A DNA stretch of 64,000 bases from Diplonema japonicum (lineage: Eukaryota; Euglenozoa; Diplonemea; Diplonemida; Diplonemidae): the NCBI GenBank assembly GCA_964019335.1, contig OZ025662.1, positions 496,001 through 560,000 of the forward strand, written 5' to 3'. This document shows, one piece after another, positions 1 to 11,521 of the stretch; position 1 is the stretch's first letter, and every line of letters starts with the position of its first letter. Under the pieces are notes generated by a model. The model saw nothing but the letters and a program-made list of their open reading frames with translations, was not told where the DNA came from and made no database searches. Both the position numbers and the translations under genes were made by a program.

Positions 1-2
1 TG

Positions 3-1031
3 GCGAACCAATTGCTGGGAGCATACATCAGTCGGCAAGGGTCGGAAGCCACGGCAAAGACACGGGAGCCAACACCGCACACAGCACTGCAGCCGTCGAG
101 GTCCGCCACTGCACTGTCGCAGTACAGCAGCATCGTGTCGCGAGCGACAACTTCTGCGATGGCCTCACCTGCGGCCCTTCAGCAGATTCATGTGCACCAC
201 CACCACCACCATCACCATCACCATCACCATCATCAACAGCAGCAGTTACAGCGAGAACAACAACAGGAGGTGCAGGAACGGTGCATGGAAACCATGGCAA
301 CAATGGAGAGGGAGAGCAGCCCGCGGTACCTGTCCCTGTCGCCGCTGCTGAACGATGCGGAGGCGATGCGAGCAGAGCTGGAGACGTGCAAGGCACCGTC
401 AGGGGTGAGGGTGGTGACGGCTACGGACGAGGAGGTGGTACGGGAGCTGCTGTCGAGCAGGAGTGTCGCTGAGCACTTGAAGCACAAGATACACGAACAG
501 CAGTACGAGATACGAACCTTGCGGGACAAGGTGACCCTGTTCACGGAGGCAACGGAGCGAGACGGGCAGGACGCACTAGCGATCGTGCTGGGGCAGCTGG
601 CGGAGGCGGAGAGTATGATCGCAACGCTGCGTGCGAACATCGACGACAAGGAGCAGGTCATCAGCGGGTTGCGGCACTCGATCGAAGGGGTGCAGCACGA
701 CAGCGAGATCCTCCACCTGGAGGAGTCGCTGCGGGAGCTGCAGCGCAAGAACGACGTGCTGGCGGCGGAGAACAAGGTTCTTGCAGAGCGGGAGAAGCAC
801 TCCGCGTTGGGGGTCGTGTCGCAGAGGCACTGCAACCAGTTGAAGCAGAAGAACATGCAGCTGACGAACGAGAACCAGGAGAGGACGAAGAACCTAAAGG
901 ACCTGGAGACAATCCTGCGGCTTCACCTGAACCTGCGAACCTCCTCCACGGAAACGCAGATGCTGCAATGCATGTCGGGCGGCGGCATCACCACCAGCAA
1001 CGTGATCCCCGCCTCCGAGCGCATGATGTGA
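3..1031 (+). CDS. coiled-coil protein, 5' end outside the window
   Basis: The frame is open from the left edge of the window (GCG AAC CAA TTG...), and no ATG is seen near the edge, so the gene almost certainly begins upstream. About 342 C-terminal residues are visible. They contain a run of about 14 histidines followed by glutamines (about bases 195-245). From about base 430 to 920 there is a long, charged, heptad-like stretch rich in E, L, K, Q and R, which is a coiled coil. No enzymatic motif is seen. In a protist this composition suits a cytoskeletal or basal-body scaffold, but that is a guess. The stop is TGA at 1029-1031. The SCP2 gene starts 154 bp downstream, after a probable splice acceptor AG at 1161-1162. 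Confidence 0.7.
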   Translation, partial: ANQLLGAYISRQGSEATAKTREPTPHTALQPSRSATALSQYSSIVSRATTSAMASPAALQQIHVHHHHHHHHHHHHHQQQQLQREQQQEVQERCMETMATMERESSPRYLSLSPLLNDAEAMRAELETCKAPSGVRVVTATDEEVVRELLSSRSVAEHLKHKIHEQQYEIRTLRDKVTLFTEATERDGQDALAIVLGQLAEAESMIATLRANIDDKEQVISGLRHSIEGVQHDSEILHLEESLRELQRKNDVLAAENKVLAEREKHSALGVVSQRHCNQLKQKNMQLTNENQERTKNLKDLETILRLHLNLRTSSTETQMLQCMSGGGITTSNVIPASERMM

Positions 1032-1184
1032 GCTGGGGAGGAGAGAGGAGGGAGGGGGTGTGAGTTGAGGAGAGAATGGAGGTTGTTGTACTTGTAGACT
1101 AAATATACTATTCTGTTGTACTGTCTTTCGTATTATTCTTGATGCCATCCTTCACACCACAGCACGACACACACATTTACTAAA

Positions 1185-1526
1185 ATGGCCGACGCCCTTT
1201 TCGCGAAGATGTCCGCAGCCCTCGGGACCCCTGCTGGTCAGGCTGCGGCGAAGAAGATCAACGAGGTGATCACGTACGAGTTCCCCGACACCGGTGTGTC
1301 GTACGTGATGGACCTGAAGGCGGGGAAGGCGTACAAGGGGAAGCACGACGACCCCGCGTGCACCTTCAAGATGGACGAGAAGGTGTTCATTGAGCTTTCG
1401 GGGGGCAAGGCGGACCCCATGGGCCTCTTCATGGAGGGGAAGATCGAGCTCGACGGGGACACCGACATCGCCATGAAGATCGGCAAGGTCCTCAAGACCC
1501 TCGAGAAGGAGATCGCCTCTGCGTAG
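1185..1526 (+). CDS. SCP2 sterol-binding domain protein, copy 1
   Basis: A 113-aa protein that is a stand-alone SCP2 (sterol carrier protein 2 / sterol transfer) domain. The family forms a hydrophobic pocket for sterols and fatty acyl chains, and stand-alone members are often peroxisomal or cytosolic. Recognisable features are the pattern ITYEF..DTGVSYVMDLKAG, then CTFKMDEKVFIELSGG, the conserved DPMGLFMEGKIELDGD and IAMKIGKVL. No signal peptide is seen. The final residues ASA are not an obvious SKL-type peroxisomal signal. The start is the ATG after TAAA; a probable trans-splice acceptor (CCACAG) lies at 1157-1162. The coding sequence is identical base for base to the copy at 40002-40343 and to the visible part of the copy at 63900, although flanks differ. 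Third codon positions are strongly G/C, as in tubulin, suggesting high expression. Confidence 0.9.
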   Translation: MADALFAKMSAALGTPAGQAAAKKINEVITYEFPDTGVSYVMDLKAGKAYKGKHDDPACTFKMDEKVFIELSGGKADPMGLFMEGKIELDGDTDIAMKIGKVLKTLEKEIASA

Positions 1527-1774
1527 GCTTGCTGACAGGAAGGCGGCCACAGAAGGGGAAGGGTCGCGTGCTATGTAATTTTCTGATGAGTATTTCTTCT
1601 TATTCTTCTCCACTCCCTTGCTTTCTTCTTCTTCAGTTTGAATGGTAAGAAGCCGCTACTTCACGGCTCATACCCTTCTTTCCCCCCTCCTTTTACTTCT
1701 TCAAAAAAAGAAGCATTTCTCTTTTTCGTTTATTTCCCGAAAAAAAAAAAAGACGAGAAATAAAAAAGGTGAAA

Positions 1775-2221
1775 ATGGTAAAATGTAAAATCCTAGCACG
1801 AGACATAGAAGACTACAGGAGAGCTATGGAAGAGATACTAGTACTGAGAGAAGAGACGGACGAGGTGATGTGCCGGATGGAATTGAGGCAGAAAAGGATT
1901 GCGCAGATTGTGATTGGAGTGCTGGACGAGGTAGCAGGGACAGAGGAACCGAGGACGGAGAGGAAGCGACCGGAGGAAACGGAGCTTCTCAGCTTGTTCA
2001 GTGAATCAGCCGTACCTCAGGAAAAGCCGAAGCCCGCACAACTAACGGCCCACGACGCTCTGCTCAGCGAGGCCTTTGTTGATTCGCTGGAGCAAGCTTG
2101 CCAGGGGGCCGATGAGTCTGCGATCACCTTGCACAAGCTGTCATCGCGATACCACAAAACAGACGAAGCAGTCGCGTTGATCCGAAGGTCCGCTGATGTC
2201 CTCACGGACATTACCGCTTGA
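1775..2221 (+). CDS. small uncharacterised helical protein
   Basis: A 148-aa open frame from ATG 1775 (context AAAATG) to TGA at 2219-2221. I do not recognise a family. The N-terminal half (about residues 1-60) is alpha-helical and charged, with a coiled-coil look around EDYRRAMEEILVLREETDEV. A short acidic and proline-containing linker follows. A second helical block around LLSEAFVDSLEQACQG to the C-terminus ends with SADVLTDITA. No signal peptide, membrane segment or cysteine motif is visible. The upstream 1600-1740 stretch is pyrimidine-rich, then purine-rich, as before other genes here. The next gene begins 96 bp downstream. It is probably real, given the coding-like composition and good spacing, but its function is unknown. 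Confidence 0.6.
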   Translation: MVKCKILARDIEDYRRAMEEILVLREETDEVMCRMELRQKRIAQIVIGVLDEVAGTEEPRTERKRPEETELLSLFSESAVPQEKPKPAQLTAHDALLSEAFVDSLEQACQGADESAITLHKLSSRYHKTDEAVALIRRSADVLTDITA

Positions 2222-2317
2222 AAAGAAAGAAAAAGAATATTTGTTACATTTAGAATGAATATACCCCCCCCCCCCTGTTTTCCCAAGAACAAACAAAAGG
2301 CGTATTGAAAAAAGAAA

Positions 2318-4946
2318 ATGCCCGGGAAGAAGTCGGGAAAGCGGAAGAGGGACGATTACAAGGAAGAAGAAGAAGAGGAAGAAAAAGATGAAGAGGAGCC
2401 TATTCTGGAGCATGCACGCCTGATGCCGGAGGCGCTAGTTTCATGGGACAGATCGCAGCTGGTGACGAGCCCGGGGATGGGACAGTACTCGTGCTCATCG
2501 ATGTCAGTGAACTCAGAAGGCTACGTTGCGATTGTGACTAGAAACGAAACAGCGAATTTGACAGATTATATCACCATTATGGACCCTATCACGGACCCCT
2601 ACGGGGAGTACGTGGCACCAGCCGTTGCCGTGAAGCTCGCCGATGCAGAACAAGACGCCGGGCCCTCGCAACATATTGCAAGATGTTTCGTTGCCGGACG
2701 TGCTACAAGGGTATCAAGCCTTGTCTGGGGACCCCCTTCGATAGTCATCAATGGAGGCTGGGTCATCCCACTTGCCTTCGTCACCGTCGATGGCCGCGTA
2801 GGTCTCATCACGTCACACAGAGAAGGCGGCGTCATCGTTACAAAACCGCCTATTTACATAGAATTAGATTTCTTCGCGACAGCTGTGGTGTGGCGTCCGG
2901 TCCCATTGGACCGTGCGGAGAGGAAATGCGTCTTGGCAGTCGGTGACTTAGACGGTTTCATCACCTTATGGACTGTTGGTATCTCCGAGGCAGGGATTGA
3001 CTGCAGGCGTCGCTCGAAGACGAAGGCGCCCGTGAGGCAGCCGATCATCGCGTTGGACTGGGTGACCAGAAGCAGCTGGGACAACATGGTGGTGCTCAAA
3101 AACCACGGGGTTATGCAAGTGTGGGGTTGCACCTTGAAAGACGGCCAGCTTTACATGAACTTGAACTTAGAAACGTCTTCTGGACAGGGCCTCCCTTCGC
3201 CGTGCCAGCTTATTAGATGCATGATCATGCATGACGAACGGATGTACATCTACCACGCGTGCAAGAATACCATCATCTCCTATGTCGTTGACGAAGAGAG
3301 GAACGTCTCCGACGCCATAGTGATCCCCACCGTGCACAAGGGGCCCATCACAGGCTTCACCATTTCCCCTCACTGCCTCGTCACCACCTGTTCTGACGGA
3401 TGGGTGGGGGTGCACCCCATCAACGGCCTCAGCAAGGAAGGCTTTTGCATCGCTGACGAAGAAAAGGATGTGTCCCCACACGGTATTGTCCTCCAGAAGT
3501 GCCCCGGGGGGCAAACAGCCGTCTCTGTCTCTTTCACGTGCAACGGCTCCATGCTGCTGATGTACATCGTGAAGTACCAATCCGACAGAATTTATCAAGG
3601 AAGGCAGAACCCGCACAAGCTTGTCCCTTTCTTTCCCTTTGCCGCCATGAGCGCGCAGGATCAGATGAAGTTGTTCCTCCTTGGGACCGCGATGGGTCGT
3701 ACATCGGAAGAAGCGACGTTCAGTTCCGGCGGTGTCATCTCCTGCGTTGCGTCGTCATGTCTCTCTACAGAGCTGCGCGCCACCGCCTACGAGTGGTACC
3801 CCGCGATGAGGCACGCGTTCGATGAGCACCTCAAAAAACTGGAGAAGGATTTTTTCAGCCCGAAGCACACGATGCTGCTGAAACTGAGCTCCGCGCTGTT
3901 GCATCTCTTACCCCCATGGTCGGCATCAACCACTCCTGTCACCCCTGACCCTGCTTTCCCGGCCTGCACCCCTGCATCCACTACCACCGTTGTCAGAACC
4001 GAGGTATGCATTTTGGTGGAAGAAAATACTTTTAAAACAGATTATACGCTGTATGGCACGCGCTTCTCTTTACAAGCTTGTTACTTTATCACCGAAGAAT
4101 CTTAAGCAGCAGGAGCTGGTCTCCGCGCTCTCTCTCGCAACGCTTCTCGTCTCCGTCGCGGCACGTGCTGCTACAATATGGGTATGGTCAGGGCCGACGG
4201 GAAACAACACCACGAAACAGATCCCTTCCTTCTCCGAAGCCTACGAACCGAAAGAAGAAGGGGAGCAGAAGGTAGACGCGAAGCTCAAGGTACGTAAACA
4301 CGCCGACAGCACACTGCACACCACACAGAGCACCGATATTACATACGACCCTTCGGTGGGAGCTGAGAGCTTGATACTCTCCTTTAAGCGGTCCACCATG
4401 GACCTCGCACTAGCGAGAAAGGTAGCCCTGGCTTGCGGGGCATCGGGAAAGGTATGATAGTGATAAGTCATATTACAAACACAACAGAGCCTGCTGGACA
4501 CGATGAAGCAAGTACAAGGTGCCGTGAAGGCAGTCAACAAATCATGCCAGAATGCCACAGGAGATAATTGGGAGCTACCGCAAGTGAACTCGGAAGCTGT
4601 CGCAGAATGGAAGCGTGCCAGGGAGGCGCTGATGTTGGAACGCAACTGCTCGACATGCGGCGAATCTTTACGTTTTGACCTGTCGGTGCACACCCTGTCA
4701 GAGAAATGCCCCGAGGGCCACATCAACCAGCTCTGCCCAGCTACGCTCCTCCATCTCCAGGGTATCGACAAAGGCCTCATGCACAAGGTGTGCATGGCTT
4801 GCGGCACTTCCATGTCGCATCCATTCGGCCATCTATGCCTCCCAGAGTCCAAGAGCCGTCTGGCCTATGCTTGGCTCGACATCCCGACCGTCACGTGCTG
4901 TCTCATCTGCGGGTACCGGTTGAATTACAACGCACCCCGATCTTGA
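2318..4946 (+). CDS. TFIIIC 90-kDa-like subunit (WD40 propeller plus C-terminal zinc finger), 3 exons
   Basis: Predicted join 2318-4003, 4041-4451, 4488-4946, giving 851 aa. The introns are 37 and 36 bp, both GTATG...ACAG and phase 0. Joining keeps an uninterrupted frame, whereas the unspliced frame stops at 4105. The N-terminus is basic then acidic (KKSGKRKRDD followed by an E/D run). Residues about 50-450 show WD40-like beta-propeller blades (LVWGPPS, AVVWRPV, IALDWVT, ITGFTISPH). The C-terminus has paired cysteines: NCSTCGESLRF, KCPEGHINQLCPAT, KVCMACGTSM and CCLICGYRL. This combination is the GTF3C4 / TFIIIC-delta architecture, with zf-TFIIIC at the end. In that family the protein helps recruit RNA polymerase III to tRNA and 5S genes. 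Human GTF3C4 is of similar length. TFIIIC subunits diverge strongly, so the call rests on architecture. Confidence 0.7.
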
Positions 4947-4976
4947 TGTTCTCTTTGTATTATTCAGCCGTGTTTG

Positions 4977-5014
4977 CTTTTTTTTTTTTTTCTCCTCCCT
5001 TTATTTATTTACAG
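4977..5014 (+). promoter_or_regulatory. probable trans-splice acceptor (polypyrimidine tract plus ACAG)
   Basis: Only 78 bp separate the TFIIIC-like stop from the protease ATG. That gap holds a T-run and CT-rich tract, TTATTTATTT, then ACAG at 5011-5014, ten bases before ATG 5025. No room exists for a conventional promoter. This is what a spliced-leader addition site looks like in euglenozoans; the spliced leader itself is not in the window, so this is inference. Confidence 0.55.
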
Positions 5015-5024
5015 GAATTTCAAA

Positions 5025-6140
5025 ATGATGTCTCGTGCGCTCTCGATGGTGATGTTGGGTGCTGTGTCCGCCACGGCACTCACCATCCCCCTTGCCAAGA
5101 CCAGCGGCCACAGGTCGCTTGCTGCTGACCATGCTGTTCTCAGCAGGAAGTACGGTGCTGCTGTTCCTTCTGTCCCGATCACGGACTTCGAGAATGCGCA
5201 GTACTACGGGCCCATCACTATTGGAACCCCTCCCCAGCACTTCAAGGTGATCTTTGACACTGGCAGCTCCAACCTGTGGGTTCCGGGACCCGAGCCTAAG
5301 GTGGTCGGCGACGCCAGGTACTACTCCGACAAGTCGTCGACTTACGTTGCGAACGGCACCAAGTTCTCGATCCTGTACGGGAGCGGTGCTCTTGAGGGGA
5401 TCATCGACCACGATGTCTTCGGTGTTGCGGGTGTGAACGCTAGCTTGAACTTCGGTGAGGCGACCAAGATGCCTGGCATCACATGGGACGTCGCGAAGTT
5501 CGACGGTATCTGTGGCATGGGATGGCCTAGCATCGCTGTCGACGGTGTGGAACCGCCGTTCTTCGTGCTTCTCCAGCAGAAGAAAATCGCGGCAGGCAGC
5601 TTCGCGTTCTATCTGACAAGCGACGACAGCAAGGTTGGGGAGCTCACCATCGGTGGGACCAACCCTGCTCACCACAGCACTCCGTTCGTGTACATCCCTG
5701 TCGCGAAGAAGGGGTACTGGCAGTTGAATGGTGATGACGTGTCCTTCAACGGGAAGTCCCTTGGCACGAACGTGCACGCTGTGATGGACTCTGGTACCAG
5801 TCTGCTTGCATTCCCCAAGAAGGTTGCCAAGGAGATCAATGCCCAGCTTGGATGCAACGAAGGTGTCACTGGTGAGTGCACATACACCACTTGCCCCAAG
5901 GAAAACACTCTCCCTGACCTTACCCTTACCATGCAGGGCCACACATTCACCCTTAAGCAGGTTGACTACATCATGAAGATCCAGCAGGGAACTCAGACTA
6001 CCTGCCTCAGCGGCTTCATGGGGATTGACGTGCCCCCTCCCATGGGCCCTGTCTGGATCTTCGGTGATGTCTTCATGAGGAAGTACTACCTGGACTTTGA
6101 TGTTACCAACGCCCGTGTTGGTTTCGCCCTCGCGCAGTAA
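5025..6140 (+). CDS. cathepsin-D/pepsin-type aspartic protease, secretory or lysosomal
   Basis: A 371-aa pepsin-family (A1) protease from ATG 5025 (a second ATG follows directly at 5028) to TAA 6138-6140. An N-terminal hydrophobic signal peptide (MVMLGAVSATALTIPLA) leads into a short propeptide. The mature enzyme begins near NAQYYGPITIGTPPQ, the classical pepsin-fold start. Both catalytic motifs are intact: FDTGSSNLW with Asp78, and VMDSGTSLL with Asp255. The flap tyrosine is in the YGSGALEG region. The C-terminal pattern WIFGDVFMRKYYLDFD is diagnostic of the family. Cysteine pairs are seen around CNEGVTGECTYTTC. The single-exon, GC-rich coding sequence suggests good expression. It is likely a digestive or lysosomal protease; secretion cannot be excluded. 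Confidence 0.93.
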   Translation: MMSRALSMVMLGAVSATALTIPLAKTSGHRSLAADHAVLSRKYGAAVPSVPITDFENAQYYGPITIGTPPQHFKVIFDTGSSNLWVPGPEPKVVGDARYYSDKSSTYVANGTKFSILYGSGALEGIIDHDVFGVAGVNASLNFGEATKMPGITWDVAKFDGICGMGWPSIAVDGVEPPFFVLLQQKKIAAGSFAFYLTSDDSKVGELTIGGTNPAHHSTPFVYIPVAKKGYWQLNGDDVSFNGKSLGTNVHAVMDSGTSLLAFPKKVAKEINAQLGCNEGVTGECTYTTCPKENTLPDLTLTMQGHTFTLKQVDYIMKIQQGTQTTCLSGFMGIDVPPPMGPVWIFGDVFMRKYYLDFDVTNARVGFALAQ

Positions 6141-6503
6141 GAGATTTCCCACTACTTTGCACGAAAGTCTTTTTCTTTTTTTTTTTTTTTTTGAAAGAAG
6201 AAAAAAGAAAAAAAGAAAAAGACAGTCAAACAGCTAACGTGGCATGATAAGTGTTTTTTTTTTTTGTCTCTTCAACAGTGAGCACCCCTCCCCCCCCTGC
6301 GCACTGAGGCTTTATCGAAATATCTTTTTTGTTTTTTTCTTCTTATTTTTATTTCCCCACAAAATAAAAGGAAGGAAACAAACAAAAAAAAGCTCCTTCC
6401 CCCCCCCACCGTTTTTATTTTTTATTTTTCTGATAATCCCCCTCCCCCGGAAAATCGAATTCATTTTTGCAAAAAGCAAAAAAAAAAAAAAAAAAAAAAA
6501 AAA
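6141..6503 (+). other. intergenic homopolymer-rich spacer
   Basis: This 363-bp gap has several T, C and A runs, ending in a run of more than 20 A just before the thioredoxin ATG. The pyrimidine stretches at 6240-6350 could carry the acceptor for the next gene. No open frame of plausible composition is seen. Confidence 0.6.
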
Positions 6504-7252
6504 ATGCCGAAGGATATTAAGAGCGAGGAGGAATTCACGCAGCTCGTTGCAGGCGACAAGCTGACCATTGTTGACTTTTACGCGTCGTGGTGTGGTGCTT
6601 GCAAGGTATGGAAAAAAAAAAAAAGAAAAAAAAAAAAAAAAAAACCCACCCATTCTCCTTCCTCTCTCAGACATTCATGCCTAAATACGAGGAGCTGGAG
6701 AAGCAGTACAGCAACGTGCAGTTCCTCAAGGTGGACGTTGACGAGTTGGAGGAGATTGCGGGGGACATGGGGGTCAACGGCTTGCCCTACATTGTATTAA
6801 TGAAGGGAGGCAAGAAGGTAGAGGACCTGAGCAAAGTGTCTGAGAAGGCTGTTATCGAAAAGCTGGAGAAATTGGGCGGAAGCGGTGGGGCCGTACCGGC
6901 TGCAGCACCAGCATCCGACTCTGCTCCTGCTCCGTCGAAGGCCCCTGTCACGAAGGTCAAAGTTCCCGAGTTTGATGGGGTGGACTTCTTTCAGCTCGAA
7001 GACCCTAAGAGCAAGAATATTCTCTCGTTCCGTGTAGATGGGGACAAGATCTCCTATGATGTGAACGGGGAACCCCGCCCCTCCTTCAAGCAAGCAGTTT
7101 CTGACGGTGGGTTCAAGCTCCTGTTCAAGGACATCAACAAGGGCGCTACTCTGCCCGCCCACAACGTGCACATAAACCTTGCCTGTTTGAAGGCAATGCT
7201 CAAAAAGGTTGGTGGTGAGGCGATTGACTTCCCTACTGAAATCTCGCTTTAA
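6504..7252 (+). CDS. thioredoxin with an additional C-terminal domain, 2 exons
   Basis: Predicted join 6504-6605, 6671-7252, giving 227 aa. The 65-bp intron is GTATGG, then A-runs, then a pyrimidine tract and CTCAG. It falls directly after Lys34, next to the active site. Exon 1 ends WCGACK and exon 2 resumes TFMPKYEELEK, restoring a normal thioredoxin fold. The active site reads WCGAC (Cys30, Cys33), with Ala replacing the usual Pro. The cis-Pro region is NGLPYIVLMKGGKKV. After about residue 108 there is an Ala/Pro-rich linker, then about 100 residues (VPEFDGVDFFQLEDP... to DFPTEISL) that I do not recognise. There is no signal peptide, so it is probably cytosolic. The role is protein disulfide reduction; the extra domain may confer partner specificity. 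Confidence 0.85.
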
Positions 7253-9439
<2,187 letters not shown>

Positions 9440-9850
9440 GTGGCACAACGGCTTAGGAAGATTCTTTTTCTCTCTTCCCCCCCTTAACCCCCTTAACCCC
9501 CTTGTAACTACCCCCCTTTTTTCTTTTTTCACCATTCTCTTTTTTTTGTCCCCCTTCCCCTCCTGCAATTTTCCGTTCTTTTTCTCACCCTTTTTTTTTC
9601 CCCCCCTCTTCCGTCTTCCCAATAGTTTGGGAAAACACGACAAAAAAAAAAAAAAAAAAAAAAAAAAAACGAGAAACAAAAAAAAAAAGGAAAAAAAGAA
9701 TTGTAAATCGCCCCATCCACCCCCTTTTTTTTCCCTCTTTATTCTCCACCCATTAAAAAAAAAAAAAACACAACAAAAATCCATACAAAAAAAAAGAGTC
9801 TTTTACATTGAAAGAAGAAGGAAAAAAAAAAAAAAAACATGCTGGTATAA

Positions 9851-9892
<42 letters not shown>

Positions 9893-9896
9893 CCAC
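9440..9896 (+). other. intergenic spacer, pyrimidine-rich then A-rich
   Basis: The 3' side of tubulin has CCCCTTAA-like triplicated units at 9479-9504, then mixed C/T tracts, and A-runs of more than 25 at 9640-9670 and 9853-9890. A candidate acceptor is the AG near 9798 or later. The frame of the next gene happens to be open through this spacer, but the composition is clearly non-coding. Confidence 0.55.
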
Positions 9897-11324
9897 ATGC
9901 CTCAAGATGGATGGGGAATAGAAAACTTTCTTTTAAGAAGAGAATCGACGGTGCCTGATGAGGAGTTTGTTAAAATGATGGAGAAGATAGACGGTCACCT
10001 GGAGAGGTGCCGAGGTGCGAGGGGGTTGAAAACGGTAGGAACGTGCCCAGACGACGACAGCGGTGTAAGAGTGAGGTTAGAAAGGTTTTACTACAAACAC
10101 GCTCCAAGCCACATCGGCAGTGTGGATATAGTACTGGAGTTCTTTTTAGGAAGAGAAGAAGAACTGTTCAGAAAGCTAGAAGAAGGCTACGGCCCTGAAC
10201 CCACTCCACATGAAACTCTAACAGCCGACGTAGTAGTAAACCACCCTGGCGTTAAAATGCGAGACCACCACGGTTTCATTGTTGAGAACTACAAAGCTTA
10301 CCTAAAAGTGAAAGACCTATGCTTCAACACCCCGGAACGAGATGAAACGTTTGAAAAAATCCGGGGAGCTAACCTGGATTTCAAAACGCTTTCAAATTCA
10401 GCCAAAAAGTGCACATTATACCAGTACGGCCTCCCAAATGATCTCAGACCTTTGGCATGGGCACAACTCACCTCCGCATCTGTAAATCAAAAATCCCACC
10501 CTGACGAATATCGAGCGTCCCTCGCATCGGCGCTGTCTTTGAACAACGAGGCCACGGTGGCCATCTCGAAGGACATGAACAGAACGTTCCCAAACTGCAC
10601 ATTGTTCGAGGAAGGCAGCGAAATGTACACGTCGCTTCACAGGGTGTTATCTGCCGTTTCATTCAGCACAGAGGAAGGGTACTGTCAATCGATGAACTTC
10701 GTGGCTGGAATATTGCTTTTGGTTTTGAAAGATGAAGAGGTGTCGTACTGGGTGTTGAAGGAGATGGTGTCCGGGGCAAAGTACAACCGTGGGTACTACG
10801 ATGTGACCATGAGGACTCTGATGGTTGACCAGGTAGTTATGAAGAAATTGTTAGAAGATTCTCAAACCGCCGATAAATTAGCGGATCTCGGGGTTTCCCT
10901 GGAAAACTTCACCATCAAATGGTTCTTATGCATATTCATCGATGTGATGCCCTTGGAGACCGTTCTGCACCTCTGGGATATATACCTCATGGAGGGTGTT
11001 ACGTTTCTTCTCCGGTTCTCGCTTGTGTTGTCAAAGGAGATGGCCTCGCTCTTGGAGAACACAGAAGATTTCACAACCGCGTTGTCGGTGATAGACGACT
11101 ATTTGTCGACATTGACATTGGTCGGGCCTCTTGTAAGGGAGGCTGCGCAGATATCCTTGTCGCCGAAGCAGTTGGAGGGGTTGAGGGCGACGTGCCAGCC
11201 CCCTACGGCGTACAGCCCGCAACAGTCCGATGCGGAGACTGTTGAAGAGAACACGGCGGCGTCGCCTACGAAAAAACTAAAAAAGAAAGTTCGGAATATT
11301 TTCAAACGTGGGAAGAGATCGTGA
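9897..11324 (+). CDS. TBC-domain Rab GTPase-activating protein
   Basis: A 475-aa single-exon protein, ATG at 9897 after a long A-run. The TBC domain spans about residues 178-390. It starts at GLPNDLRPLAWAQL and has the arginine finger in KDMNRTFPNC (Arg229) and the glutamine finger in EGYCQSMNFVAG (Gln264), so it should be catalytically active. The later DVMPLETVLHLWDIYLMEG is the typical TBC C-terminal subdomain. Before it, residues about 60-103 contain VDIVLEFFLGREEELFRKL followed by YGPEP, a short helical module that recurs in many kinetoplastid proteins. The C-terminus is basic (KKLKKKVRNIFKRGKRS) and could bind membrane. The role is turning off a Rab in vesicle traffic; which Rab cannot be told. 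The region upstream of 9897 is homopolymeric and was excluded. Confidence 0.9.
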   Translation: MPQDGWGIENFLLRRESTVPDEEFVKMMEKIDGHLERCRGARGLKTVGTCPDDDSGVRVRLERFYYKHAPSHIGSVDIVLEFFLGREEELFRKLEEGYGPEPTPHETLTADVVVNHPGVKMRDHHGFIVENYKAYLKVKDLCFNTPERDETFEKIRGANLDFKTLSNSAKKCTLYQYGLPNDLRPLAWAQLTSASVNQKSHPDEYRASLASALSLNNEATVAISKDMNRTFPNCTLFEEGSEMYTSLHRVLSAVSFSTEEGYCQSMNFVAGILLLVLKDEEVSYWVLKEMVSGAKYNRGYYDVTMRTLMVDQVVMKKLLEDSQTADKLADLGVSLENFTIKWFLCIFIDVMPLETVLHLWDIYLMEGVTFLLRFSLVLSKEMASLLENTEDFTTALSVIDDYLSTLTLVGPLVREAAQISLSPKQLEGLRATCQPPTAYSPQQSDAETVEENTAASPTKKLKKKVRNIFKRGKRS

Positions 11325-11521
11325 GTTTTTGGCCCTAGGGGAAAAAAAAGAAGAAAAAGGATTCGAAAACGATAGCGAAACGGATTGTCGATTTTGTTTT
11401 GTTTTGTTTTGTTTTTTTGTCCTTTCCCCCCTCCCCGTTTCCAAAAAAAAAAAAAAAAAAAAAAAAAAGAGAGGAGGGGGGGGGGGAAAAAGAAAGGGAA
11501 ATAAAAAAATAGAATAAAAAA

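Noticed and set aside
5001-6152. 383-codon minus-strand frame opposite the aspartic protease
   Set aside because: Antisense shadow of a GC-biased gene; the plus strand has complete catalytic motifs.
9479-9504. Telomere-like repeat (CCCTTAACC units)
   Set aside because: Only three imperfect units, different from TTAGGG arrays, inside a tubulin 3' flank.
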